A stretch of DNA of 64,000 bases, taken from positions 11,060,572 to 11,124,571 of the forward strand of contig NC_088800.1 in the NCBI RefSeq assembly GCF_011386835.1, given 5' to 3'. The notes under the pieces were generated by a model. It worked only from the letters and a program-made list of their open reading frames with translations, was not told the origin of the DNA and ran no database searches. This document shows positions 1 through 11,074 of this stretch, piece after piece (the stretch's first letter is position 1; every line of letters starts with the position of its first letter). Made by a program: the position numbers and the translations under genes. Origin of the DNA: Chrysemys picta bellii. Its lineage: Eukaryota; Chordata; Testudines; Emydidae.

Positions 1-485
1 TATAGCACTTTGTTACTTTATTTTCCCCCCAAAATCTGGAATGAGCTCCATCAAAATTACACTGGTCTTCCATAAAGGGTGCATAATATTCAGTTTTGTA
101 TTAGGGACACATTTATGAATATTTAGGATTATAACTGAAGAATCAGATTCTATTCTCAGGCAAATTGGAGTAAATCCAGAGTAACTCCATAGACTTAAAG
201 GCTTTCCAAAGATCAGGGGAATGGAGGACTATGCCAAAGAGTGATTGGATCTGAAGGCTTGTGCTCCCACTGGCTCATGGAAGCATAGTGGAATATTTGG
301 GTCTATGAAAAGCAGCATGTATAAACTGACCATTTATCTGGAATCCAGGTTATTTTAACATCTCTATTCCTGGGAAAAGTTCCAGGGGACTGGTAATGAC
401 TGCAAGTGGCCTGGAGTCTGAACCTCAGTTTTACGTCATCCAAACGACAAGCAGCACCTCCAATACATAAGCAGAAACATAGTAT
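1..485. other. Gene-free stretch, nothing recognised
   Basis: AT-leaning single-copy-looking DNA. The short open frames here have no recognisable domain and are not supported as genes. Confidence 0.5.
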
Positions 486-554
486 GTGAAATCCTGAGCC
501 CATTGTAGTCAGCAGGAATTTTGCATTGACTTCAATGGGGCCAGGATTTCACCC
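486..554. repeat. 70-bp hairpin repeat, copy 1
   Basis: An imperfect palindrome: the left side starts gtgaaatcctgagcccattg and the right side ends caatggggccaggatttcac, with a short gcattgact-type centre. The same hairpin occurs at 22215-22285. Ends and centre agree, so this is a dispersed foldback repeat rather than a chance palindrome. I do not know the family name; size and symmetry fit a tiny MITE. Confidence 0.7.
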
Positions 555-1715
555 AGTAGAGCTAGAGCTCCTAAATCTGGACAGCAATAACTCTGGGTTA
601 TTCTAGGGGAGTTAAAGCTGCATGAATAAAGACAGAGCAGAGACAGGGCAGAGAAATAGAAATAGGAAATATAAGCAAATTGTCTGCTCATTTCTTAAAC
701 TCTAAGCTCTGTCAGTCCCATCTGCTCTTCCTCACCTTCTGGGCTCTTCCTTCCCCTTCAGTCACCACAAAGAGTGACATGGCTTATCCTAGTCTGAACA
801 CACTAATCTTTTGGGATGACAGATTCTGACCTTGGTTGTAGTCTCTGGCATTAGGCCGCACGCCGGTATCTAACAAAAGCACTGTACACTGACATTTCTC
901 TGCTTCTTTATTATTTATTTATTTAACAAATCAGCATATTTGATCAGATGAAACCTTCTGTCATTCAGAAGCAATGGAGAAATGACTCCACCTGATTTGA
1001 CAGTTAATCTTCACATCACCTTTCTCCACGGATCAGATGATTAATGTCTAGTAATCAATAAGTCTTCTACTCTGGAAGTTGCTCCCCGGTTCCACAACCT
1101 CTCTTGCAAGCCTTTGTTGATCATTTCTTGCAGTGGTTGCAGGACACAAAATGATTAAATGATGTGGACAGCGAGGGAGAGGAGCAGAGGGGAATATCTT
1201 TGTAGGGCATGACATTTTTAGGCATTGTCTTTGGAAATCAAATGGTTCTCTTGTGGGAAATATTCAAAGCCAGGGAAAGTGCACCCTCTAAAAGGCATTC
1301 CCTTCCCACCCTCCTTTCTAGCCTGACAAGCTTAGCTGATTTTTTTTTTTTGATAGCTTGTGTTGATAAAAGCATATTTCATTCAAGAGTTAAAAGGTCG
1401 GTTGCAGACTGATCATGGAAGCTCTTAAACTCTCTTACTGACCTGGAATTAGTAGATTCAAGCAATTTTCCAACATACCCAGTACACCATAAAATATGTG
1501 TTTTACGCTACACTGGTATTGCTGGCAATGCACAAAACAAATGTACTGTACATGAAATGCCATGACTAGAGTTTAATATACTTCCTGCAGGTTAGGTAGA
1601 TAATGTGTGTATGTGGGCTTACTGTACATACAATCTAGCCATGTGCCCTTATGACATGATGCACTTCTCTATAGCAATAATGTTCTTACATTTCTGTTCC
1701 CAATGTCGTCGAGGA
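555..1715. other. Gene-free stretch
   Basis: No coding exon, RNA gene or clear repeat seen. It contains a T-run near 1341-1351 and otherwise unremarkable AT-rich sequence. Confidence 0.5.
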
Positions 1716-3552
1716 CCAGTGTAACCTTTTCTTTATCACTTGCACCTGAATAGTCCCCGCTGGTGGGGCAGTGGCATTATATGCTTAAAAATGCATAGAG
1801 TCAAATAAGGTGAAAATCTTACATGAATCAAACTGTACCATAGAATCTCTATGGATAGAAATCTCATGCTTGAATAATAAAAGTATAACAGTAGGAATAT
1901 ACTACCAACTACCTGACCAGGATATGACTGTGAAATGCTAAGGGAGGTTAGAGGGGCTACAAAAGCAGAGAACACAATAATAATGGGTGATTTCAACTAT
2001 CCTCATATTGACTGGGTATGTCACCTCAGGGCGTGATGCAGAGATAAAATTTGTAGACACCGTAATGACTTTTTCCAGGAGCAGTTAGTCCTGGAACCCA
2101 CAAGGGAAGAGGCAATTCTTGATTTAGTCCTAAATGGAGCACAGGATCTGGTAGAAGAGGTAACAATAGCTGAACTGCTCAGTAACAGTGACCCTAATGT
2201 AATTAAATTTAACATCCTTGTAGGGGGAAATATATATAAACAATGTAACATTTAACTTTATAAAGGGGAACTACACAAGAATAAGGATCCTAGTTGGATG
2301 GAAATTAAAAAGAGAAGTCAAGGGTAAAATGCCTGCAAGCAGCATGGAGACTACTTAAAAACACCATAATAGAGACTTAGACTAAATGTATACCCAAAAT
2401 TTTTTAAAAAAAGAAAAAGTCAGTAAGAGGACCAAAAGAATGCCACCACGGCTAAAGAGTAAAGTAATTGAAGCTGTTTGAGGCAAAACATTATCTTTTA
2501 AAATTTGAAAGTCAAATCCTAATGAGGAAAATAGGAAGGAGCACAAACTCTAGCAAGTAAAATGTAAAAGTCTAATAAGGTAGGCCAAGAAAGAATTTGA
2601 GAAGCAACTTTATAAAGATGGAAAAACTAACAGTATTTTTTTCCTACGTACATCAGAAGCAGGAAGCTGTCAAACAGGCAGTGGGACCACTAGATGACAA
2701 AGGCGTTAGAGGAGCACTCAAAGAAGACAAGACCATTGTAGAGAAGCCATCAGTCTTCAATACAGGGGATGTGGAGAAGACAAATCAGCACTATTCTTTC
2801 TGGAAGACAAATCTGAAATAGTGTCCCAAATTGATGTGTCAGTAGAAATTAAACAGGAATAAGTCACCAGGACCAGATGAGTTCTGAAGGAACTCAGATT
2901 ACATACTACAGTTAATAGTTCTGCAATTTCATATTTATCACTGAAATAAGCCACGGTACCAGATGACTGGAAGGTTGCTAATGTAATGCCGATTTTTAAA
3001 AAGGGAAATCTTGAAAATTACAGTTCAGTGAGCCTAACTTTAGTAACTGGGCAAATTGGTAGAAACGATAGTAAAGAACAGAATTATCATACACATAGAT
3101 GAACACAATTTGTTGGGGGAAGAGTCAACCAGCTTTTGTAAAGAGAAATCATGCCTCACCAATCTATTAGAATTGTTGGAGGGAGTTAACAAGCATGTGA
3201 ATAAGGGTGATCTAGTTGATATAGTGTACTTGGATTTCTGAAAGTCTCTTACCAAAGGCTCTTAAGGAAATTAAGTAGCCATGGGATAAGAGGAAAGGTC
3301 TTTTCATGGATCAGTAACTGTTTGAAAGATAGGAAACAAATGGTGGGAATAAACTGTCAGTTTTCACAATGCAAAGAGGTGAACAGTGGGGTATCTGTAC
3401 AGGGACCTGTGATGGAAAAGGGAGTGAACAATGAAGTGGCAAAGTTTGCAGATGAGACAAAATTATTCAAGATAGTTAAGTCCAAAGCAGACTGTGAGGT
3501 GTTACAGAAGGTTTTAAAAAAACTGGGTGACTGGGCAACAAAAGGGAACATG

Positions 3553-3664
3553 TATCAGAGGGATAGCCGTGTTAGTCTGAATCTGTAAAAAGCAACAGAG
3601 GGTCCTGTGGCACCTTTAAGGCGTTAGTCTTAAAGGTGCCACAGGACCCTCTGTTGCTTTTAAC
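3553..3664. mobile_element. Foldback element inserted in CR1, 32-bp perfect arms
   Basis: A 112-bp insertion interrupts CR1 coding homology and is flanked by a 10-bp direct repeat agggaacatg (3543-3552 and 3665-3674). Its core is a perfect inverted repeat of 32 bp (3588-3619 and 3630-3661) around a 10-base loop. A left extension of about 35 bp (gccgtgttagtctgaatctg) has no partner on the right. The 'gttagtct...aaggtgccacagg' signature is a common interspersed repeat in reptile genomes as I remember them, but I cannot name the family securely. A rearranged, self-inverted copy of a DNA transposon end is likely. Confidence 0.8.
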
Positions 3665-4382
3665 AGGGAACATGAAATTCAATACTGATAAGTGCAAAGT
3701 AATGCACATAGGGAAAAAAATCCTAATTATACATATACAATGAGGGGTTCTAAATTATCTGTTACCACTCGAGAAAGAGATCTTGGCGTTAGCGTGGATA
3801 GTTCTCTGAAAAATTTCTGCTCAATGCACAGCAGCAGTCAAATAAGCTAACAGCCTCTTAGGAACTATTAGGAAAGGGATAAAAAATGAGACAGAAAATA
3901 TCATACTGTCACTGTATAAATCCATGTTTCTCCTATACCTTGAATACTGTGTCAAGATCTGGTCATCCCACCTTCTAAAGGATATAGCAGAACTGGAAAC
4001 AGGTTCAGATCAGGGGAACAAATATTATCCGGGGAATGGAATGGCTTCCATGCAAGGAGAGACTAAAAAGATTAGGGTGGTTCAGCTTAGAAAAGAGAAG
4101 ACTAAGGCAGGATATAATAAAAGTCTATAAAATCATAAATGGTGTGGGAAACGTGAATACAGAAGTGTTATTTACTCTTTCCTACAATCCAACAAACAGA
4201 TCATTCAATGAAATTAACAGGCAGCAGGTTTAATATAAACAAGAGGAAGTAATTTTGCGCACAACACAAACCTAATCTGTGGAAGTCATTGCCATGGGAT
4301 GTTGTCATGGCCAAAAATATAACTGGGTTAAAAAAAAAGAACTGGATAAATTTATGGAGGCTTGGTCCACCAATGGCTATTA

Positions 4383-4390
4383 GCCTAGAT
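4383..4390 (+). repeat. Target-site duplication of hAT MITE copy A
   Basis: gcctagat here is repeated exactly at 4724-4731, on the far side of the element. Eight bases is the hAT-superfamily length. Confidence 0.9.
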
Positions 4391-4723
4391 CAGTATTTCC
4401 CAAACTTGGGACGCCGCTTGTGTAGGGAAAGCCCCTGGCGGGCCAGGCGGGTTTGTTTATCTGCCGCGTCCACAGGTCCGGCCAATCGCGGCTCCCACTG
4501 GCCGCGGTTCGCTGCTCCAGGCCAATGGGAGCTGTTGGAAGCAGCGTGGGACGAGGGACGTAATGGCCGCCGCTTCCAGCAGCTCCCATTGGCCTGGAGC
4601 AGCAAACCGCGGCCAGTGGGAGCCACGATCGGCCGAACCTGCAGACACGGCAGGTAAAGAAACCCGCCCGGCCTGCCAGGGGCTTTCCCTACACAAGCTG
4701 CATCCCAAGTTTGGGAAACACTG
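4391..4723. mobile_element. Palindromic non-autonomous hAT MITE, copy A
   Basis: A 333-bp element with TIRs starting CAGTATTTCCCAAACTTGGG and ending in the complement (cccaagtttgggaaacactg), and an exact 8-bp duplication gcctagat. Nearly the whole element is a palindrome. Modules inward from each end are the TIR, a 'tgtgtaggg' block, a GC-rich 'ggcgggcc' block, a 'tttgttta' spacer, and a core with CCAAT (4522-4526) and inverted ATTGG (4588-4592). It has no coding capacity; mobility would need a hAT transposase in trans. It interrupts the 3' UTR of the host CR1, whose sequence resumes at 4724. CpG density is far above the surrounding DNA. Confidence 0.92.
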
Positions 4724-4911
4724 GCCTAGATGGTCAGGAAAGCAACCTCTGACTACCAGAAGCTTGAGTGGAAGACACGAGTGGATCACTCCATAACTGC
4801 TGTGCTGTATACACTCCCCCTGAAGCTTTGGCACAGGCCACTGTCAGAGACAGGATACTTGACAAAATGGACCATGGCCTGATGCAATATGGCTGTGCTT
4901 ATGTTCTTATG

Positions 4912-5364
4912 TAAATCTCAGCTAATACTTCTCTTGAGTGGCCAGATATTAATTTCCCGGCATGTGCATAGCCCAATATTTCTCAGTGGACTCTTACACT
5001 GGGTAAATGAATGGCCCCTACATCCAGAGCAACAATCCAAGCCAGATAGTTTGGAGTACATATATGGTATAATTTGAACCTTCTCTACTGTACTTGCAAA
5101 ATGAATTGCTGGTGCTTTTAGCTAACTGATTTTACATCTGTATTCAGGTAGCTGGAGGTGACAGTGGGCAGAAATTTGCCCATAGTTTGATTGCAAACAC
5201 ACGAGTGTGGGTACAAATTTTAGTACACAAATTATGCCCAGAAAAAGGAAGCTTCCTTTTAAAAAGCTTTTCTTAGAATGACACAAACACCCTAATAGTA
5301 TCCAAACTCAGTTAAAAAAAAATGTCTAAAGCCAACCGAAACCCCAATCACAAAGTACAGACCT
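4912..5364. other. Gene-free stretch with a short perfect palindrome
   Basis: Nothing gene-like. An 18-bp perfect palindrome (aaaaggaagcttcctttt) lies at 5243-5260; its function is unknown and it is most likely incidental. Confidence 0.5.
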
Positions 5365-5530
5365 GCTTCCAGGTTCTGCCCTTGGCCTGCTAAGTAATCT
5401 TGGGGAAGTCAATTTCACCTTTCTGAACCTCAGTTTCCCCATCTGTCAAATGGGGACAATGATATGGTTCTTTGAGATCTACTGATGAAAAGCCCTATAT
5501 AAGAGGAGACATTATTATTATTCATCTGTG
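5365..5530 (+). repeat. MIR-type SINE fragment, plus strand
   Basis: Carries the conserved MIR core: a 'cttggggaagtca' block followed by 'cctcagtttccccatctgtc' at about 5428-5447, then aatggggacaatga and a run into attattatt. The tRNA-related 5' head is missing or eroded. It is an ancient amniote-wide SINE and diverged here. Confidence 0.8.
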
Positions 5531-5840
5531 TGCTCCCAGAGTTTTGTTCCAGACCCATCTCTAATAGGCAAATAAACATACACGTGTTGGCTGAGTATGG
5601 CATATATTGGAATCCCTCTATTGGCTTCAATGGAGCTACACCAAACGCCACCAGCGTAGGACCTAACCTAATGCTCTTTACCAGTGAAAGAAACTAATAC
5701 CAGACCATTGGCAACTACCATGTTGAAAGCTGAGCAGGATTTGGCTTATCTGAGATATCATTTCAGGAGGTACTGCCTCTCCAGAAGTGGGTCTTCCAAG
5801 AAATGAAATGAAACTGCAACAAATCAGCATGTCCGTTCTA

Positions 5841-5855
5841 GATAGATAGATATAG

Positions 5856-5895
<40 letters not shown>
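5841..5895. repeat. GATA / (TG)n compound microsatellite
   Basis: Three to four GATA units (5841-5855) run into about 19 TG dinucleotides (5857-5895). Confidence 0.97.
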
Positions 5896-5896
<1 letters not shown>

Positions 5897-6340
5897 GTTA
5901 TAGGGTGGGATGTATGTGTGAGCAGAAAGTATTTCTATTATCATCTCTAAAACCAGCCAACCATCCTAGAAAACGATAGTATTCCTTTTCCTCGGTTAAT
6001 CTGGCCTTCTGACAACTGTGTTTTACATAGCTGAAGCCTTTCTCTAGACAGTAAGTGATTTGTGTGAACTGTTCAGTGTTCATTATTGTGCGTTAGGACC
6101 TGCTATCAGTCCCAAATTCATGTCATTTGTGGTGCAATAACACAAACCACAAACTATCCTGAATTAATGCACTAATTAAACTGAAGACAATAAGTCCAAT
6201 GCACCCCTGATGTAACTATATTTTTACTGCAGCAGAGTTACACAAGGGATAAATGTGGCCCTGTGATCATGATTCATTTTGGGATTATAGGAACTGCCAC
6301 GTTGTGTCATACCATAGGCTGGATGGTTAGCTTATACCTA
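5896..6340. other. Gene-free stretch
   Basis: No exon or clear repeat. A short 'gttacacaaggg'-type motif near 6236 resembles small pieces of the palindromic repeats elsewhere in this window, but it is too short to assign. Confidence 0.4.
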
Positions 6341-6600
6341 GAACTCAGCAGAAAAGCTTTACTGGAAACATTTTCTGTGACAAAATGCAGTTCTATGAAA
6401 ATTGAATTGGTTCACAAAATCATTTAGATTTCACTGAAATTTCATTGTGTGGGGAAAAAAAGTTCTGCCAATGTTGAAATCTCCCCTTTTGACATTTTTG
6501 GAACAAAATATTTCAGTTTTTAATTTTGTAGAGACTTTTTGTTTTGATTTTTTAATCTTGTATTATATTATATATTATAATAAAAATTAAAAAGTTAAAA
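6341..6600. repeat. AT-rich interspersed repeat (gaaatttt-type), uncertain family
   Basis: Runs of alternating purine-A and pyrimidine-T words (gaaattt, caaaat, ttttgaca) resemble the elements at 38060-38345 and 52408-52552. The ends are not resolved here. Confidence 0.4.
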
Positions 6601-8459
6601 TCAAAATTCTGATTGCTCCTTGTTTTGTTTTGTTTTAATTTCTTTCATAGGGAATTTCAAAATATTCAGGTTTTGCTAAATTAGACTGGAAACAAATTTT
6701 TAACCCCCCAAAGGCTTTCTCCATCCTCTGCTCAGCTCTGTTTCAGCATTAGTGTTTGTATTCGTTTCAAACAATTTTTCCTCTTTGGGCTGGGTACCTC
6801 TTTGCAACAGGGATCAAACCCTAAGATCCTTACTCCACTTTTGCCTGAGAAAGCAGACAGAGGAAACTCCCCATTGTCTTCTTGTCTAAAGAAGGATCCC
6901 AGGACTTGGACCTATGTGTTTATATGATTTATTTTTAAATAAAATAAATGCTAAAAACCACCACTGGATGGTTGATGGGAAGCAGAAGTTTCCTTTTGTG
7001 TTCTACAGGTCACAAATTACAAACTAGGTCTGGATTTTCTCCTGTATGTTCTTCTGACTGGCAAATGCCCGTTTCAGGAGATTGCGTGGCAGGGGTGCCT
7101 ATTATACATGACTTTCCTCCAGCACAGAGACCTTCTAACCCTGCATTGAGCTTCCCTTGAATAGGTGTTATAACATCCTTATCCTTCACTCCATTTCAGG
7201 TCCCTCTGTCAGTTTCTGCTTTATGCTGCCATTTGATATGTACACACACAATCTCCCATCTCTAACCAAAGGGGCCTTCCTGTTTTTGTCCCTCTCCCCC
7301 CCCCCGGCCATGACTTCACTGTGGGTCCAGCTGGAAGAGGACTGCGAAAAGGGATTGAAGTGGGGGAGGGGGCAAAAGGAGTGAGAGGAAGAGGGGAGGG
7401 GGTTGTCTTCTCCAGGGAGGCAGTTCCTGTCCGGGAGATTACAATGGCTGTCATTCGAATGATCAAAAAGGAGGGAAGTGCTGTGCAAAGGATGAGGTTC
7501 CACAGCTGTGAAGGGCTGTTAATAACAACACCACACACACACAAGTCCCTGAACAGCTTAGAAAAGTCCCTGAACAAATTGACATAAACACATTTCCTCT
7601 AACCAGGGCGCCACTGGTACAGGATGGCCTCACAGGCCAACAAAAAAAAAGAAAGAAAGAAAGAAAGATTATTTGTCCTTTTTGCTTCTGCAGGATTTTT
7701 TTTTTTTTTTTGACAACAGAATATTTGGGAAGGGAGCAAGTATTGCTGCAAAAAAAAAAGTGTTTATGAATAATGGAACATTTCAAATCCATCTGGTTTC
7801 CGAGACATTTTTTACTTTCTTGCTACAGCCAATTATATAGCATGCTTGAGTGATAACTGGTTTTATCCTCCGGCTCATTCTGCTCACTAATTTCTACACT
7901 GATAGTTGCTACCAACCTCTGAGGTTAGTAGCCATATGGTAGTCCAATATGGCACTTAATACTACACTTGTTATACAGTAGGCAGTATTCCGGCAATCAT
8001 AAATTCACATTGTAGTAGGCACTGTAAAAAAAGCTGTGAGTCCTTTTCTGAATGTTGGCAGTAATGGCAATTTTTAATTTAATTTCAAGGACATTACAGA
8101 ATCATTTGTAACTCCTCTTTCCCCCTGTTTTATTGCTGATGAAAGTCAAGTCAAATTGCTGGCACCAATCCTTCCTGTAAATGGCAAAGGCAATGGATAG
8201 TGATAGTTCTTTTTATAGCAGAGGTTCTCCTGATACTGCTGCCTCTGTCAAACTGATCGAATCCAATAGGAATTTGAAAGTCTCTCCTAAATTGCTAAAC
8301 AAATGGCATTCACTAGAAATAGCAAGATGGCATTTTGTGGGTTGTCATTGAATAAATATACATTGCTTTAATCTGAGGTTTTCCAAGGGCTTCTGCTAAT
8401 GAAAGGAGCGTTACCACACCCTTATTAGCTTAAGCAGAGCATTATTGTGCCTCCTGTGT
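6601..8459. other. Gene-free stretch with homopolymer and simple tracts
   Basis: Holds a C-run near 7297-7306, a purine-rich segment 7360-7405, a (GAAA)n tract 7651-7668 next to an A-run, and T-runs at 7695-7711. Overlapping open frames at 7186-7577 run through low-complexity GA/CT sequence and are not convincing. The part from about 8240 to 8460 looks unique and repeat-free. Confidence 0.5.
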
Positions 8460-8605
8460 TATTGATAAGACATTATCAGTGTACTGGCACAGATGGATAA
8501 ACTGAGTCTTACCCATGCTAAGGATTTTCCTAAGGTTATACAGTGAGTTAGTTGCAGAGCCGGGAGGAGAATCCAGGTATCTCACCTGCCCATACTCTAT
8601 TCATT
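8460..8605 (-). repeat. MIR-type SINE fragment, minus strand
   Basis: Read on this strand it matches the reverse of MIR: gataaactgag...cctaaggttatacagtgagtt...gcagagccgggaggagaatccaggt. It is diverged and truncated at both ends. Confidence 0.75.
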
Positions 8606-10369
8606 AAGAAAAGGACTTTCAGAAAGGAAAAAAATACTCAGAAGCTTATTTATAGGGAATTGCATAGAAAACTCATCCTTTCATCAGCCTCTTCTCATTT
8701 CTGTATCATATTTCCTGAGAGGTTGGCAAATCGGCTCCAGAAAAAGCATGTGTTTTTTCAAAAACCACTTCAAATATAACTGTTTTTTTTTTTAAAGACT
8801 TTACTTCCCGCTCGTGTTTTCTTTCTAAGGACTGTTACTCAGAGTTGCTGTTATTTTTTTTTTCATGATCATTAGGCTCATAAGCTTTTTTTCAATGAAT
8901 GTATATATTGTTTAACAAAGCAGCCAGTCTTGCATAAGGATTTGATTAGTAATTTGCACCTTTGCAAAAAATCATCAACAAGCTCTCTCATGTTTTCATT
9001 TCTGATTTGGTTCCCAATTTATTTTTTTTAGAGAGATGTGACCTTACCAGAGCTCCTAGAATTCTGTCCCATTGAACTATCTGCTGAGAGACAGACTAAT
9101 TCCAATATGTCAGAAAGAAACCACTGTGTCTCTTGAGAATTTTTTTTTTTATGGAAGGGTGGGCAGATGTGAGCTGTGAACAGATAGATGTTCAGTCTTA
9201 AGACAAAGGAGGCCAGAGGGGATGGGTGTGTAAAGTCTGTGAGTCTTGCCTGTGGCAAAGGAGTTAACTGAGGTCTTTGGGGACATATGTTTGATGGTTC
9301 CGGTCCATTTTGCCCAATGGGCAGGTACTGAGATAAGATGGAGAATTAACTGCTCCTCATTCCAAAGGTGAAGACTGGAGACACTGGGAAAGTAATGTGG
9401 AGAAGCTTATGTGGCAGCTACCCAAGTGGTCCTTGTTTCTAGATATAAGATGATGCCATATATTATCTTTATTACAAGCCATAACCAGCGAGCCATTGCA
9501 GAGCTAAGTAATGTAGGAACCAAGTTAAAAGAAAAATAGCAGAGAGAAAGAAAAACTACAAGGTAAAGGAGAACAACTGTGTTCTCATGTTCTTTAGATC
9601 TGCTTTTCAAAGTCCAAATACATCTCCCTCATGAGGCCAAGTACTGAGATCCTTTCTCAGTTCTTGTACAGCCACTGGGACAGACCCTCAGTGGCATCTG
9701 AGTTCTGCCCAGGGCACCTTGGCAGTGGAAGGTAGGGAACATGGATGGACTTCCTTCAACTTTCTATTGTATAGTCCTGGTATTGATAAATATGGTAGAG
9801 ATTATATAGACCCAGGACACCATGACTGGCATGAATGCAAGACTATCTTTATTTCCTACTAACCTCCTTGCTGTATGCCCTCAGTAGCCACCCTGAATAG
9901 TGGCTCTAAATGTTCACAATTAACACCACAAATACTGAGTAATTATAGCAGGATTTTACTCAGTGATGAGAAATACTGCACAAATAATGATGGACATTTT
10001 TAAAGGATTTGCTTTAGCAGCATTTGTGTTTAGCTTCCTTGAGTACTGGAGGAAAAATAGTTTAAAATTCGGCAGGAATGCTCACCAAAGCCAGGGATTT
10101 TAAGCGATTGACTATTGGAGAATATTTGCAGAAAGTGCACCACAAGCCTGTTTCTAATAGTCATTACCATCTAGCTGTACTGTATGAACTATGGGCCCAA
10201 TCATAGTCTGCAATACTGAATATTCAGCCCTGGTCTCAACTTTGGGACAAGCAAATGATGATGGCTACAAAAATGGGTTTGCATCTATTTTGTACATGTA
10301 AACAACTATTTGCCTAAACAATCAAGCCACTCAATATCCAGTTGCCTGATTTGACATCAATTGAGTGTG
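8606..10369. other. Gene-free stretch
   Basis: No recognisable exon or transposon. AT-rich, with T-runs at 8791-8803 and 9140-9150. The stretch around 8860-8960 is unique-looking and AT-rich with several TAAT-like words, but no function can be read. Confidence 0.45.
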
Positions 10370-10550
10370 AACATAAGAACGGCCATACTGGGTCAGACCA
10401 ATGGCCCATCTAGCCCACTATCCTGTCCTTCTGACAGTGGCCAATGCCAAGTGCTTCAGAGGGAATTAACAATTGAATGACACCCAGAGCATGGGATTGC
10501 AACTCTGACCACCTTGGCTAATAGCCACTGATGGACCTATCCTCCATGAA
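10370..10550 (-). mobile_element. CR1 LINE 3' end, minus strand
   Basis: Starts acataagaacggccatactg (the reverse of the CR1 3' terminus) and continues through the characteristic 'gggtcagaccaatggcccat' and 'gacagtggccaatgccaagt' blocks to the 'atggacctatcctccatgaa' block. This is the same 3' UTR as in the CR1 ending at 4911, in the opposite orientation and truncated upstream as usual for CR1. Confidence 0.92.
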
Positions 10551-10877
10551 CTGTGTGTTCACAGGTGGGCCTTTCATGTGCAAAAGTGGGTGTATAGCCA
10601 CTTTTATGAATGAAGTTGGGCTCAAATAAGTGGGTGCCCAAATTGGAGGTTGGTTTGAAGTTTGAAAGCTTGGTCCTTAGCATCCAAGAAACTCCAATTC
10701 TGAACAGGCTGACTGTCAATGTGATTTCTACTTCTATGGCATTTCAGGCAATGTAGACTTGAATTCTGCCAGACCTAGCACTGCGTATTCATATGTTTAT
10801 GTGTCTGTGTCCAATGGGATTGTTTTAAGTGTGATGACACATTGTTTTTTTTTTTAAACAACAACAGGAAATAACTC
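10551..10877. other. Gene-free stretch
   Basis: Nothing recognised. A T-run at 10844-10855 and an 'aacaacaac' tract precede the MITE. Confidence 0.4.
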
Positions 10878-11074
10878 TTATGGCTTGTCTATACTTGGAA
10901 ATTTACCAAATTAGCTATTCTAGAATCGAGTGGATTAAGTTAAATTGGAAAAAGATATTCTTAATCCAGAATAACAATGTTTACACAAGAGGGGTTTACA
11001 CTGAAATAACTATTTCTGAAAAATTATTCTGGAATAGCTATTTTGGTAATTTTCCAAATGTAGGTAAGCCCTTA
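10878..11074. mobile_element. MITE with about 50-bp inverted terminal repeats
   Basis: The left end (ttatggcttgtctatacttg...) and the reverse complement of the right end (taagggcttacctacatttg...) match over about 50 bp, through 'gaaatttaccaaattagcta' and its counterpart. No coding capacity. The gcttgtctayactt terminus recurs at the end of 12640-12895 (gtgtagacaaggcc), suggesting related families. Confidence 0.8.

Larger units (their letters stand above)
1716..4911 (+). mobile_element. Degenerate CR1 LINE retrotransposon, plus strand, with two nested insertions
   Basis: This is a non-LTR retrotransposon of the CR1 clade, which in intact form encodes an endonuclease/reverse transcriptase protein. 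Visible blocks in order: the endonuclease motif NTIIMGDFNYPHIDW (1971-2015); the fingers/palm region with the RT motif VDIVYLDF (3215-3238), followed at once by a stop at 3239 where the family has a sense codon; the catalytic-loop region FADET (3444-3458), where the family has FADDT, so a catalytic Asp is now Glu; the C-terminal region around 3900-4240; and the 3' UTR ending in a gttcttatg tail at 4911. The segment that normally encodes the LGPLLFNIFINDL-like block (near 3395-3425) is shortened. Many frameshifts and stops make it non-functional. The 5' boundary is approximate, since homology fades before about 1740. The insertions at 3553-3664 and 4391-4723 are younger than this copy. Confidence 0.9.

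Noticed and set aside
4289..4834. Overlapping open frames of 69-125 codons on both strands
   Set aside because: They arise from the GC-rich palindromic MITE copy A joined to CR1 3' UTR; mirrored frames on both strands encode near-identical peptides because the DNA is a palindrome.
7186..7587. Overlapping 88-118 codon frames on both strands
   Set aside because: Low-complexity GA/CT-rich sequence lacks stops on both strands; no domain.
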